Source of the DNA: an uncultured bacterium
GTDB taxonomy: Bacteria > Bacillota > Clostridia > TANB77 > CAG-508
Reading direction: 5' to 3'
DNA: 64,000 nucleotides
Assembly: GCA_905215935.1 (NCBI GenBank)
Contig: CAJMRY010000002.1
Coordinates: 318,754-382,753 of the forward strand
This document shows positions 36,555 to 46,257 of the stretch, one piece after another. The translations under genes and the position numbers were made by a program. Numbering within the stretch: position 1 is the stretch's first letter; each line of letters begins with the position of its first letter. Under the pieces are notes generated by a model that was not told where the DNA came from, did not search any database, and saw nothing but the letters and a program-made list of their open reading frames with translations.

Positions 36555-38285
36555 TTATTCTATAACAGTTGTAATGTCATCTACTCCTAATAAGTCTGTT
36601 ACTTTCCCATCCTTATTAACAAATTCTTTTGCAAGACCATTTTTCTTTATTAAAATAAATCCTTTAGATGAGTTTGTTTTCAAAGCATAATAATCATCTA
36701 AGTTTCCTAATTTATTTTCTACTTTTTCTTTATTTTCAATTTCGCCTATCCAATCTTCTGCTATTTGTACATTTTGTCTTTTATTTTTTGGAAAACTACC
36801 AAGAGTTACTAAAACAGCTTGATCTTGAGTCATTGTAAGGTCACCTTGAACTTCGAATTCTGCAATATTTAATATTTTAGTTGCTTTCTCTAATTTAAAA
36901 GCTTCACCTTCAATATCTACAAACCATTTATCTTGAGAATTTTTATTTACTAAGAAAGTTCCTAATATATATGTGTTTCTGTAAGTTCCTGTTATTTTAA
37001 AATAGTCATCAATTTGGCTTCCTAAAGTACTAGCAAGGTTAGTTTTTTTATCTTCTGTTAAGGTATCAATCATACTAGAATCGTTATTTAAGATTAATCT
37101 ATCTGAATCTGAAAAATCATTTTTTATTAAAAGAATAGCTTTTTCTTCTGTTAAATTATTTTCATTTATATCTGGTTTAGTATCACTTGCATAAGTCATT
37201 TCATATTTATCATTTATTTTTTCTATAGTAAAGTATTGTAATTTATTTTTTATTGTATCTCCTTGTTTTTCTCCATTGTCATTAATCCAAATAGTATTAT
37301 CTATAGATGCAGGAACTACATCATATGTAGCCAGTATAATAAATTTATCATCCTTTTTACTATTTAAACTAATACTATTAATGTTATATGATATTATTTT
37401 ACTAGTAATCTCTAAGCTAGTATTTTTATAATTTTCTAGCCATTTAGAAACAATATCAAAACCAATTTTTTCTTCTTCATTTAATAAATTATCTCCAGAA
37501 AGTTGATTACTATATACATTACTATCTTTCAATTTATTTGAATTAATAGCAAAAATTTTATCTTTAAAAATAATGAGTGAAATAATTATTATTATAAAAA
37601 TTAGTACTGCAAGAATTAATCCAGCTAATGGAATCTCTATTCTTTTAGAAAAAATAGTTTCACTTTGTTCTTCTGTTTCATTTTCTATTTTTCTTTCATC
37701 TGTTTCTTCTACTTTTTCATCTACGTCTTCATCTATTGTATTTGGCTCACTATCTTCAAGTACAACTGTATCTTTATCTTTAATATCTTCTATATCCTCT
37801 TCTATGGCTGCATCACTGTTAGTTCCTTCAATCATTTCTTTTTTAGTGCTCTCTTCTTGGCTAGTTGTATTCTTTTTCCTTTTCTTTCTTAATATTCCTT
37901 GTATTTCTGTTTTGTATTTATTCAATTTAGAATTTTCTTTTAAAAACAGCTTGAATCTTTCTCTACCCATTTCTATTATTTCAGGATTAATATATGCAAC
38001 TGACATATTAAAATCTTTTTCAATATCTTCTATTGTCTGAGAAAGATTAATTGAATCTTCATTAGATATATCCGTATGATATTCTATCATTGCATATGGA
38101 TATATTTTTTTAAATAGTTCTTCTGCCTTTTCGTTTAGGCAAAGACAATTGTATAAATTTTCTGATGACTCGGAAAGTTTTCCTTTATACTCATTTATTT
38201 TTTCCAAAATTTCATATAACTCTTTTTTTATAGCATTGAATTCTTCTTTTTTTTCAAAATCTCCTTCAATTTTTTTTCTTCTCAT
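36555..38285 (-). CDS. Uncharacterised single-pass membrane protein
   Basis: 576 residues. The N-terminal region of about 210 residues is cytoplasmic, helical and highly charged (EEDIEDIKDKDTVVLEDSEPN). A membrane helix lies near 216-238 (IPLAGLILAVLIFIIIIISLIIF). The C-terminal 330 residues are extracellular and have repeated beta-strand texture. No catalytic motif or family is recognised. The layout resembles mechanosensing or envelope-stress proteins, which is inference only. The ribosome binding site is AAGGAGG. A hairpin separates it from the anti-sigma gene upstream. Confidence 0.75.
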   Translation of the reverse strand: MRRKKIEGDFEKKEEFNAIKKELYEILEKINEYKGKLSESSENLYNCLCLNEKAEELFKKIYPYAMIEYHTDISNEDSINLSQTIEDIEKDFNMSVAYINPEIIEMGRERFKLFLKENSKLNKYKTEIQGILRKKRKKNTTSQEESTKKEMIEGTNSDAAIEEDIEDIKDKDTVVLEDSEPNTIDEDVDEKVEETDERKIENETEEQSETIFSKRIEIPLAGLILAVLIFIIIIISLIIFKDKIFAINSNKLKDSNVYSNQLSGDNLLNEEEKIGFDIVSKWLENYKNTSLEITSKIISYNINSISLNSKKDDKFIILATYDVVPASIDNTIWINDNGEKQGDTIKNKLQYFTIEKINDKYEMTYASDTKPDINENNLTEEKAILLIKNDFSDSDRLILNNDSSMIDTLTEDKKTNLASTLGSQIDDYFKITGTYRNTYILGTFLVNKNSQDKWFVDIEGEAFKLEKATKILNIAEFEVQGDLTMTQDQAVLVTLGSFPKNKRQNVQIAEDWIGEIENKEKVENKLGNLDDYYALKTNSSKGFILIKKNGLAKEFVNKDGKVTDLLGVDDITTVIE

Positions 38286-38340
38286 TGTTTTCCTCCTTAG
38301 TTATATAGCAATTTTATAATATTATAACATAATAAGTAAA

Positions 38341-38381
38341 AAAGAATGTAACAATTATATTACAATTTTGTTACATTCTTT
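38341..38381 (-). terminator. Terminator after the RsiV-like gene
   Basis: AAAGAATGTAACA pairs with TGTTACATTCTTT, with U-rich flanks on both strands. Confidence 0.7.
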
Positions 38382-38472
38382 TAAATACAGAAGCTTTTAT
38401 CTATTAATTAAATTTGCAAATCATTTTTTCAATGTTTTCCTTAATTTAAACAAATATTTATAATAACTTAAA

Positions 38473-40047
38473 TTATTGAATATTAACTATATGGTAATAT
38501 GACTCTGCACCAGCTAATGAATATATTTTAGCAACAACATTTATCTTTCCATTTTCATCTAAATACATCATTTGTATATCAGCATTACAGTTACTTGCGC
38601 TTATTGTTTTATTATATTGTTCTTGATATTGATTTTTTGTTGTTCCTTGAGTAGCTCCCCAGTCATTAATATTACCATATCCACTGACAAATTTATTTCT
38701 AACTGCATTTATTAGCTTCTCTTCAAATTGCTTTGTAGTCATACCTTTTTTACTTATAATATCTTTGTTATTTATGCGTTTTCCTGTATTTTTATCTATA
38801 TTGTACACATAAAATCCTGTTACATCGTTATCAAAATCCATTTCTATAACAACAGATAATATATTATCATTAATATAATAATTATAAAAAATCTTATATA
38901 ACCATATACCTCCATCATTAATTGCTGAAACTGCCTTTTTTGCTTCTGACGTAATTTTTTCATCAATTTCATTATTAATCTTTGTTACATCACTTGAATT
39001 AATATTTATTTTTGGAATTTTATATGATATAGTAGCACTAAATTCATCTTTTGTCGTTCCATTATATGTATAGGCATCAGTAACTAACTCTTGTTGTACA
39101 CTTGCATCCTTATCTTTAATCAAATTAATAACACTAGATTCATCTTTTATACCTAATTGCTGTATTTTTTGCTTATAAACTGTCTCACCAAATTTATCAC
39201 TCAAATCCTTTTCTAAGTTATATAGACCATCATATACTTCATCAGAAATTTCATCATTCATCTTTTTGTATGTTTTATAATCTTGAGCTAAAAAATCTTT
39301 AACAGAACTTTTTGCTGGATCTATTCCAACCTCTGATAATTTGAAGAAAAATACTGGTAAAATTTCTAATTTGTTATTATTTATTCTATAAAATGTTAAT
39401 TCCATTTCTATATATTCTGCACTTTGTGAAGTTGTCTTTCTAATTAATATATCTGAAAACTCTCCTTCTACTGTTTGTTTTGAATAGCGCATTCCTTCTG
39501 CTATGTCATACTTAACATTATATTTTGTTCCATCATATTTTACATACAATTTAGATGGTTCCTTAGTAGATTGTACTAATTCCCATTCTGGTTCTAAATA
39601 AGTTTCAATTTCTATTTCATCTTCTGTCCCATTATGTACATTTCTAAGGAACTGATTTAATTTTCCGAAATTTTCAATTTGATTGTTTCTTATTGTAATT
39701 TTTTTATCAAACACTTCATTATTTGTTGCCATATTACTATTTTGAGCACCATTATTATTTATTGTAGTAGTACTCCTTCCTAAAAATCTACTACCTATAA
39801 ATACGCCTGTTCCTATTAATACTACTGCTGATACTGCTGCTATAGATATTTTTAAAGCTTTTTTATTTTTTGAACCTTTCTTTTTATTTACCGCTTCATC
39901 ATAAATATAATTTTGAGCTTCCTTTTCTTCCCTTTTTATTTTTTCAAAATCATCCATAATTATCCTCCCTATATTTTTAGGAACTTCTATCTGTTCCATA
40001 TATTTATTTACTTCATTTTTTATAATATCTTCATAGTTATTACTCAT
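38473..40047 (-). CDS. RsiV-like anti-sigma factor with DUF3298 domain
   Basis: 524 residues. The cytoplasmic N-terminus (about 1-70) binds sigma in this family. A membrane helix follows (ISIAAVSAVVLIGTGVFIG). The long extracellular part ends in a DUF3298-type domain (ISYKIPKININ, FYVYNIDKNTGKRIN), the lysozyme-binding region of Bacillus RsiV. There is an added middle section of about 200 residues without a recognised fold. Its start overlaps the sigma gene end by eight bases, the standard pair layout. The partner sigma gene carries a stop codon. Confidence 0.8.
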   Translation of the reverse strand: MSNNYEDIIKNEVNKYMEQIEVPKNIGRIIMDDFEKIKREEKEAQNYIYDEAVNKKKGSKNKKALKISIAAVSAVVLIGTGVFIGSRFLGRSTTTINNNGAQNSNMATNNEVFDKKITIRNNQIENFGKLNQFLRNVHNGTEDEIEIETYLEPEWELVQSTKEPSKLYVKYDGTKYNVKYDIAEGMRYSKQTVEGEFSDILIRKTTSQSAEYIEMELTFYRINNNKLEILPVFFFKLSEVGIDPAKSSVKDFLAQDYKTYKKMNDEISDEVYDGLYNLEKDLSDKFGETVYKQKIQQLGIKDESSVINLIKDKDASVQQELVTDAYTYNGTTKDEFSATISYKIPKININSSDVTKINNEIDEKITSEAKKAVSAINDGGIWLYKIFYNYYINDNILSVVIEMDFDNDVTGFYVYNIDKNTGKRINNKDIISKKGMTTKQFEEKLINAVRNKFVSGYGNINDWGATQGTTKNQYQEQYNKTISASNCNADIQMMYLDENGKINVVAKIYSLAGAESYYHIVNIQ

Positions 40048-40582
40048 GGTTAGTCACCTCCCCTTGTATGCCATCAAGTTGTGTCTTAAGTTTGTCTAAT
40101 CCCTTGTAATACCATGTCTTTATTGTACCTACTGGCTTATCTAAACTAATAGCAATTTCATCAAATGTAAAATTCATATAACATTTCATAATTATAACTG
40201 ATTTTGTCTCTAATCCTAATGTATTTAGTGCAGTTTCGAAATCTATTTTTTCTTCTACATTATTTGGTAAACTTTTTTCTTTATCACAATCCTCCATATA
40301 AATTATCTTTGAATTCTTCTTTAAATAATTTTTAGATTCATTTATAGCAATTCGTATAATCCAAGTTTTAAAGAATTCAGGATGTCTTAATTTATCTAAA
40401 TTTGTATAAGCTTTATATATAACTTCATCTAAAACCTCTATACTGTTTTCTTGATTGTTTATAATTGCATAGATAATTTTATATACTGGCTCACGACTTT
40501 AATTAATTAATTCTACAAATGACTCTTTATTACCATTTTTAAATTGTTCTATTAGTATTTTTATATCTTCATTTTGTTCCAT
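40040..40582 (-). pseudogene. ECF sigma factor gene interrupted by an in-frame TAA
   Basis: From ATG 40582 behind GGGGGA the frame reads MEQNEDIKILIEQFKNG and ESFVELIN. Codon 28 is TAA (40501-40499). The same frame then continues without a break through SREPVYKIIYAI, DEVIYKAYTNLDKLRHPEFFKTWIIRIAINE (region 2) and LNTLGLETKSVIIMKCYMNFTFDEIAISLDKPVGTIKTWYYKGLDKL (region 4). A single AAA-to-TAA change would explain it. It is 180 residues if read through. No good restart exists before Met at 40297, which keeps only region 4. It may be recently inactivated. Confidence 0.8.
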
Positions 40583-40753
40583 GTGGTCCCCCTTTATTTG
40601 CCTTTATAATTATTAGACAAATTAAGTCTAAAAAAAGTTTTAAAATACAAAATAATTTAAAATAATAATATTTTATTGATGTAATATGTATCTTTATTGG
40701 TAATATTTTTTAATAATGTCATATATTATATAAATATATCTTAACACATATAA

Positions 40754-40787
40754 TAAAAAAAGACTGTAACATTTTAGTTACAATCTT
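40754..40787 (-). terminator. Terminator after ackA
   Basis: On the minus strand AGATTGTAAC, a short loop and GTTACAGTCT are followed by TTTTTTT. Confidence 0.8.
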
Positions 40788-40804
40788 ATTACAATTTACA
40801 ATTA

Positions 40805-41995
40805 TTATTTTACTAAATTTAAAGTATCTCTCGCTATCACTAATTCCTCATTTGTAGGAATTACATATGCTTTTATAGTAGAATTCTCTGTAGATATTTC
40901 TGCTTCTTCGCTTCTTACTTCATTTTTCTTAGCATCTAATTCTAGTCCCATAAAACTTAAATGATTGCATATACCCATTCTTCTGTTTTTTTGGTTTTCG
41001 CCTACACCTGCTGTAAATACTATAACATCTACACCACCCATAGACACTGCATACTTTGCTATATATTGTGCTATATTTAAATCATATGCTTTTAAGGCAA
41101 GCTCTGCTCTTTTATCTCCCTTACTTGCGGCTTCTTCTATATCTCTTATATCTGGTGATACTCCTGATATTCCAAAAGCGCCAGATTCTTTATTTAATAT
41201 TTTATCCATTTCATCAGATGATAAGTTTTCTTTTTTCATTAAAAATGTTACTATAGATGGATCTAAATCTCCGCTTCTAGCACACATCATAATTCCCCCT
41301 AGTGGTGTTAATCCCATACTAGTATCTACAGACTTTCCTCCTTGTACTGCACATAAAGATGCACCTTGACCTATATGGCAAACGATAATTTTTAAATCCT
41401 CTACATTTTTTCCCATAACCTCAGCTACTCTTTTTGATACATAAGAATGACTTGTTCCATGAAAACCATATTTACGAACTTTAAATTTATCATAATATCT
41501 ATAAGGTATAGGATATAAGAATCTTTCTTCTTTAATTGTTTGATGAAATGCTGTATCAAATACAGTAACCATTTTTTTACCAGGCATTAATTTTTTACAT
41601 GCTTCTATTCCCATTAATGCTCCTGGGTTATGTACTGGTGCTAAATCTGCACATTCTCTAATTCCTTCTATTACTTCATCTGTAACTAAAACAGATTCTT
41701 TAAATTTCTCTCCACCATGTACTATTCTATGTCCTATTCCATCTATTTCGTCTAAATTACTAATAACACCATATTCTTTATTTGTTAATTGTTCAAGAAC
41801 AATACTTATTGCTTCATTATGTGTAGGAACTGCCTGGTTAATAACATATTTTTCTCCATTTACTTTATGTGTTAAAAAAGAATTATCTTGACCTATTCTT
41901 TCATAATAACCTTTTGCCATTACAGATTCATCATTCATATCCATTAATTGATATTTTAAAGATGAACTTCCACAATTTAATACTAAAATTTTCAT
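40805..41995 (-). CDS. ackA: Acetate kinase
   Basis: 396 residues. Acetate kinase makes ATP from acetyl phosphate in fermentation. MKILVLNCGSSSLKYQL at the start, VDGIGHRIVHGGEKF, VFDTAFHQT, HGTSHSYVSKR, HIGQGASLCAVQGGKSVDTSMG, TPLGGIMMCARSGDLDP and FTAGVGENQ are all present, so the enzyme should be active. It needs no frameshift, unlike the paralogue upstream. MMCARSGD replaces the usual VMGTRSGD. It follows ackA2 and pta on the same strand. Confidence 0.97.
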   Translation of the reverse strand: MKILVLNCGSSSLKYQLMDMNDESVMAKGYYERIGQDNSFLTHKVNGEKYVINQAVPTHNEAISIVLEQLTNKEYGVISNLDEIDGIGHRIVHGGEKFKESVLVTDEVIEGIRECADLAPVHNPGALMGIEACKKLMPGKKMVTVFDTAFHQTIKEERFLYPIPYRYYDKFKVRKYGFHGTSHSYVSKRVAEVMGKNVEDLKIIVCHIGQGASLCAVQGGKSVDTSMGLTPLGGIMMCARSGDLDPSIVTFLMKKENLSSDEMDKILNKESGAFGISGVSPDIRDIEEAASKGDKRAELALKAYDLNIAQYIAKYAVSMGGVDVIVFTAGVGENQKNRRMGICNHLSFMGLELDAKKNEVRSEEAEISTENSTIKAYVIPTNEELVIARDTLNLVK

Positions 41996-42198
41996 ACTTA
42001 TAATTCATTCCTTTCTTGATACTATACTGATATGTACATAATACTTTAATTTAAATAGAACTTTATAATCAAAAATTTATTTCTATTTGCAACTAGTTAT
42101 ATCATATATATTAGAATTAATCAATTTAAATATAAAACCTATATATCACAATAATACTTTTTATCTAAACTAGGTTCATCTGTATTATATATATTAAC

Positions 42199-43392
42199 TT
42201 ATTTTATCTTTTCTAAAGTTCTTCTTGCAATTAAAAGTTCTTCATTTGTAGGAACAACATGAACCTCTATTTTGGAATTTTCAGTTGATATCTTTACTTC
42301 TTGATTTCTTATTTTATTTTTCTCTAAATCTATATCTACACCTAAAAATTTTAAATAAGAACAAATTTTCTCTCTTGATTCTGGGCCCTTTTCTCCAACA
42401 CCTGCTGTAAATGTTAATATATCGAATCCTCCCATAGACACAGCATATTTTGCAACACATCCGTGCTACTTGATAAGCAAAATTTTCTAAAGCCATAATA
42501 GCCTTATGATTTCCTTCAGCATATTCTGATTCTATATCTCTAAAATCTACAGATACTTCAGATATACCATAAACACCAGATTTCTTATTTAATATTTCAT
42601 CCATTTCTTCTGGAGTATGATTTCTTAATTTAGCTATATATGTAACTACAGATGGATCCATATCACCGCTTCTTGTTCCCATAGGAATTCCGTCCGAAGT
42701 GGTGTAAATCCCATACTTGTATCTACAGATTTACCATTTTTTATTGCACACACACTAGCCCCCTGTCCTAAATGGCAATTTATAATTTTTAAATCTCCTA
42801 TAGGCTTATTTACAATCTCTGCTACCCTATTTGCTACATATTCATGTGATACTCCATGAAAACCATATTTACGGATTTTATATTTTTCATAATATTTATA
42901 TGGTATTGGATATACATATGCTTCTTCAGGCATTGTTTGATGAAATGATGTATCAAATACTGCTACATTTGTTTTACCTGGCATTACATTTAAACAGGCC
43001 TCTATTCCTAAAATAGCTGCTGGATTATGCAATGGTGCAAGTTCTATACAATCTTTTATTCCTTCTATTACTTCATCAGTTATTACTACAGGTTTTGTAA
43101 ATCTTTCACCACCATGAACTATTCTATGTCCAACTCCATCTATTTCATCTACAGATTTAATAACACCATATTGTTTACTTAAAAGTCTGTCCAAAACAAA
43201 TTTTATTGCTTTTTCATGGTTAGAAGCGGGCTTTTCAAAATTATGTTTTTCCCCTCCTACCTTATGTGTTAAAAAGGAATTATACTGTCCTATTCTTTCA
43301 TAATTACCTTTGGCTAGGACTTCTTCTTTTTCCATATCTATTAGTTGATATTTTAAAGATGAACTTCCACTATTTAATACTAGTATCTTCAT
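42199..43392 (-). CDS. Second acetate kinase, with three +1 shifts at CGG
   Basis: 396 residues when joined, exactly the length of the intact paralogue. The N-terminal part MKILVLNSGSSSLKYQLIDM to DTSMGFTPL is in frame. Skipping C42696 and C42692 then gives TPLGGIPMGTRSGDMDPS, the universal acetate kinase block with two adjacent Gly codons, each preceded by an extra C. Skipping C42463 gives AYQVAGCVAKYAVSMGGFD. The C-terminus TFTAGVGEKGPESREKI is in the last frame. With all motifs restored it looks functional. A gene decaying at random would not break three times at the same tetranucleotide. It lies between pta and ackA. Confidence 0.9.
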
Positions 43393-43613
43393 ATTAACTA
43401 CCCCATTTCTTTATTTTTAGGTATATAGTGTACTGACAAAATTTTTTATTTTTACACTATTCATTCGCTACTTTCACTTTGTGCTTATGCTATAAAGTTA
43501 TATTATATAAATACTATATGTTACAATTAATAATATTATCTTGTTTAGTTGTAACTAGTGAAAGAGTGACATTTATTAAATTTTAAAAGAATATGTATTA
43601 CTTTTTGCAAATA

Positions 43614-44615
43614 CTATTCTTGTGCTTGCACAGCTGTTATAGCAATTACACCTGCAATATCTTCACTTGAACATCCTCTTGATAAATCATTTACAGGTTT
43701 TGCAATTCCTTGGCATAAAGGACCATAAGCTTCTGCTTTTGCTAAACGCTGTACTAATTTATATCCAATATTACCAGCATCTAAATCTGGGAATATTAAT
43801 GTATTTGCTCTTCCCGCTACTGGACTATTAGGAGCTTTTCTTGCTGCTATTTCTGGAATTATTGCAGCGTCTAATTGTAACTCTCCGTCACAAATTAAGT
43901 CTGGCATCTTTTCTTTTAATATTTTAGTTGCTTCTACTACTTTTTCTGTAAGTGGTGAATTAGCACTTCCATATGTAGAATATGAAAGCATTGCTACTCT
44001 TGACTCTTTACCAACCAATTGTTCGAAACTCTTGCTAGATGCAATAGCAATTTCAGATAGGCTATCAGCATCTGGATATTCATTTAATCCTGAGTCAGAA
44101 AAAACAAATGCACCATCTTCTCCATATTCACAATTTGGAACTACCATCAAGAAAAAGGCTGAAACAAGTTTTGTGCCTGGAGCTGTTTTTAATATTTGAA
44201 GTGCTGGTCTTAAAGTATCTGCTGTAGAATGAACTGCACCTGATACTAATCCATCTGCTAAACCTTGTTTTACCATCATCATTCCGAAATATGTTTCATC
44301 TTTAATTAATTCTTTTGCTTTTTCTATAGTCATTCCTTTGTTCTTTCTTAATTCATAAAAGGCTTGTACAAAGTCTTCATAATTTTCGCTATCTACTGGA
44401 TTTATAATTTGTGCCTTTGAGATATCAAAATTATGTTCGTTTGCTATTTTTGTTATTTCTTCTTGTTTACCAATTAGTATAATTTTGGCATATCCTTCTT
44501 CTAAAGCTATTTTAGCCGCTTCTATTGTTCTTGTATCATTTCCTTCTGGAAGAACAATTGTTTTTATATCTTGTTTTGCTCTTTGTTTTATTGTTTCTAT
44601 AAAAGACATATTCAT
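43614..44615 (-). CDS. pta: Phosphate acetyltransferase
   Basis: 333 residues. It converts acetyl-CoA to acetyl phosphate, feeding the acetate kinases downstream. Motifs are IVLPEGNDTRTIEAA, GLVSGAVHSTADTLRPALQ, AMLSYSTYGSANSP, DGELQLDAAI and FPDLDAGNIGYKLVQRLAKA. This is the short catalytic form without the N-terminal regulatory domain. All in-gene CGG triplets are out of frame. The ribosome binding site is AAAGGAG. Confidence 0.96.
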   Translation of the reverse strand: MNMSFIETIKQRAKQDIKTIVLPEGNDTRTIEAAKIALEEGYAKIILIGKQEEITKIANEHNFDISKAQIINPVDSENYEDFVQAFYELRKNKGMTIEKAKELIKDETYFGMMMVKQGLADGLVSGAVHSTADTLRPALQILKTAPGTKLVSAFFLMVVPNCEYGEDGAFVFSDSGLNEYPDADSLSEIAIASSKSFEQLVGKESRVAMLSYSTYGSANSPLTEKVVEATKILKEKMPDLICDGELQLDAAIIPEIAARKAPNSPVAGRANTLIFPDLDAGNIGYKLVQRLAKAEAYGPLCQGIAKPVNDLSRGCSSEDIAGVIAITAVQAQE

Positions 44616-44737
44616 TTCTCCTTTCTCTTTTATGTCTTTAATATTATATAAGGAAATTGCTAAAAGTACAAGATGTTTTTTGTTTAATAGGTATTTTCAA
44701 TATCATTTTAAATTCTAATGCATTTCTTGTATAATGA

Positions 44738-44766
44738 TTGCTTTTTTATGTAAATTATTGTATAAT
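44738..44766 (+). promoter_or_regulatory. Promoter of the Cys-rich small gene
   Basis: TTGCTT (44738-44743) and TATAAT (44761-44766) are 17 bases apart, 38 bases before the ATG at 44804. Confidence 0.6.
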
Positions 44767-44803
44767 ATCTTACATATTATATTGTAAAGGAGTGAAAAAG
44801 AAA

Positions 44804-45064
44804 ATGTTGTCAAAATGTAAAGAACAACCAAAATGTTCTGTTTGTCCATATTGTGATAACTGTCGGATTAGGCAGAGTTTTTACTCAAGCCTAGACGGAT
44901 TCTACAATATGTTCAATATTTTGAGCAGTAATATAACAACTGCTTCCAAAATGCTTGGACGTTCTAATGAAGAAACAGAATTAATGGTAAACGAGCTCTT
45001 GACAGAATTAATGCACAAAAGAAGTATTGAACTCGACAAAACCTCAAGCAAGAACAATGGTTAA
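44804..45064 (+). CDS. Small Cys-rich protein (86 residues)
   Basis: MLSKCKEQPKCSVCPYCDNC at the start gives a CxxCxxCxxC cluster likely to bind metal. Two helices follow (SLDGFYNMFNILSSNITTASKML and ETELMVNELLTELMHKR). AAAGGAG lies upstream and a strong terminator follows. No family is recognised. CGG at 44864-44866, right after the Cys cluster, is read as Arg in this frame. A +1 shift would stop after about nine residues, so this gene speaks for ordinary decoding or for non-expression. Composition is more GC-rich than the host average, suggesting recent arrival. Confidence 0.75.
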   Translation: MLSKCKEQPKCSVCPYCDNCRIRQSFYSSLDGFYNMFNILSSNITTASKMLGRSNEETELMVNELLTELMHKRSIELDKTSSKNNG

Positions 45065-45087
45065 TTAGACAGCAATACGCACCTTCT

Positions 45088-45118
45088 CCCCACCACACTA
45101 TGTCGGTGGGGATTTTTC
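45088..45118 (+). terminator. Terminator after the Cys-rich gene
   Basis: CCCCACC, a ten-base loop and GGTGGGG are followed by ATTTTTC. It is GC-rich for this genome, like the one at 32513. Confidence 0.9.
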
Positions 45119-45158
45119 TATAATTTATTAAATATATGCAATATATTTAACTATTTCT

Positions 45159-45470
45159 TTATACTTGAAAATCATGATCTGGTCTATATGGTCTTTCTGC
45201 AATTACTACAAATTTAATAGAATAAATATCTCCATATAATAAATTCCCACTTTCTATTGATCTTAATAATACATAACTTGCCCCAACATCCTCTAATATA
45301 CCAGTTCTGTCTTCCATACTATTTGTTCCTATTAAAAATTGTATTCTTACCAATTTACCAATTTGTTCTCTTAAGAATGCTGGTGTATAAATATTATTTG
45401 TTAATACTTCTGGCATAGGACTTTGTCTGTTTTCTTTAGTAGATTCAATATAGTCTTTATTTGTCTCCAT
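45159..45470 (-). CDS. gerQ: Spore coat protein GerQ
   Basis: 103 residues from ATG 45470 behind AAGGGA; an upstream in-frame start at 45533 would overlap the control region. YTPAFLREQIGKLVRIQFLIGTNSMEDRTGILEDVGASYVLLR and DIYSIKFVVIAE are diagnostic of GerQ. In Bacillus it holds the lytic enzyme CwlJ in the spore coat. cwlJ lies directly upstream on the same strand, a strong functional pair. Confidence 0.92.
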   Translation of the reverse strand: METNKDYIESTKENRQSPMPEVLTNNIYTPAFLREQIGKLVRIQFLIGTNSMEDRTGILEDVGASYVLLRSIESGNLLYGDIYSIKFVVIAERPYRPDHDFQV

Positions 45471-45536
45471 AACTATAATCATTCCCTTCTTAAAGCTAAA
45501 ATTTGAAAAAGTCAATATCACTTTTTCAAACAATTT

Positions 45537-45983
45537 TTATGTTGTTTCATAAAGAGGTGTCGGTCTATAAAAGCAATGTTCAATAATTCTTGTGTGTAAC
45601 TCTCCAGAGCCATTATATGGAAAAGTATTAGGACATGATGGCATAAATGGATTCATATACCATAGACATGTTCCTACTTCATTTATCCTGTTTCCTGCTA
45701 ATGCCCAATCTGCTATATTATAATGAACTTCTGTTGGTCTCATATTATATATATTTTGGGGATTATACTGATTTCTAATGTTTTCTCTTACACAATCAAA
45801 TTGACCATTTTGATAAATTATATTTCGTATGTTTCCTCCTTGTGATATTCTTGCATATTCTCCAACTGACACATTAACACGGTTCATAATAACAGATGCT
45901 ACTGCTCTCATTCCAACATCACCTTCTCCACCTGCTTCACATTCTATTAATCTAGCAAGTAGTTCTCTTTCCGAAAAAGACAT
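45537..45983 (-). CDS. cwlJ: Spore cortex-lytic enzyme CwlJ
   Basis: 148 residues of the SleB/CwlJ hydrolase family: LLARLIECEAGGEGDVGMRAVASVIMNRV with the catalytic Glu, then IYQNGQFDCV and LWYMNPFMPSCPNTFPYNGSG. It hydrolyses spore cortex peptidoglycan during germination. It has no signal peptide, as is usual for CwlJ, which is placed in the coat by GerQ. It forms a two-gene unit with gerQ. Confidence 0.94.
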   Translation of the reverse strand: MSFSERELLARLIECEAGGEGDVGMRAVASVIMNRVNVSVGEYARISQGGNIRNIIYQNGQFDCVRENIRNQYNPQNIYNMRPTEVHYNIADWALAGNRINEVGTCLWYMNPFMPSCPNTFPYNGSGELHTRIIEHCFYRPTPLYETT

Positions 45984-46257
45984 TAAATCACCTCATACTA
46001 TGTAATATATTATTATATATTATAGAAGCGGTCATTTTGTTACTAATATATTATTATTACTTTTTTAAGTTAATAATTAATTCTAATAAAATTTCTATCT
46101 ATAACTAGTAAAGATTACAATCAATTAATTTAAAGTTTAAATAATAAAAAATACTGTGTAAAAAATATATTTTTGCAATAATTAAATTTGACCAACATGC
46201 CTTTTTTGTGTTAATATATTACAAATTAATTAATAAAGTTTTAAAGGAGTTATATAT

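Noticed and set aside
40499..40501. TAA reassigned to a sense codon
   Set aside because: TAA ends many genes in this window (for example murD and xerC); one internal TAA is better explained by mutation.
42199..43392. ackA2 as an ordinary pseudogene
   Set aside because: Joined length and all motifs are intact; breaks occur only at CGGA.
46021..46036. GAAGCGGTC as a further shift site
   Set aside because: It is in a gene-free region with no coding frame on either side.
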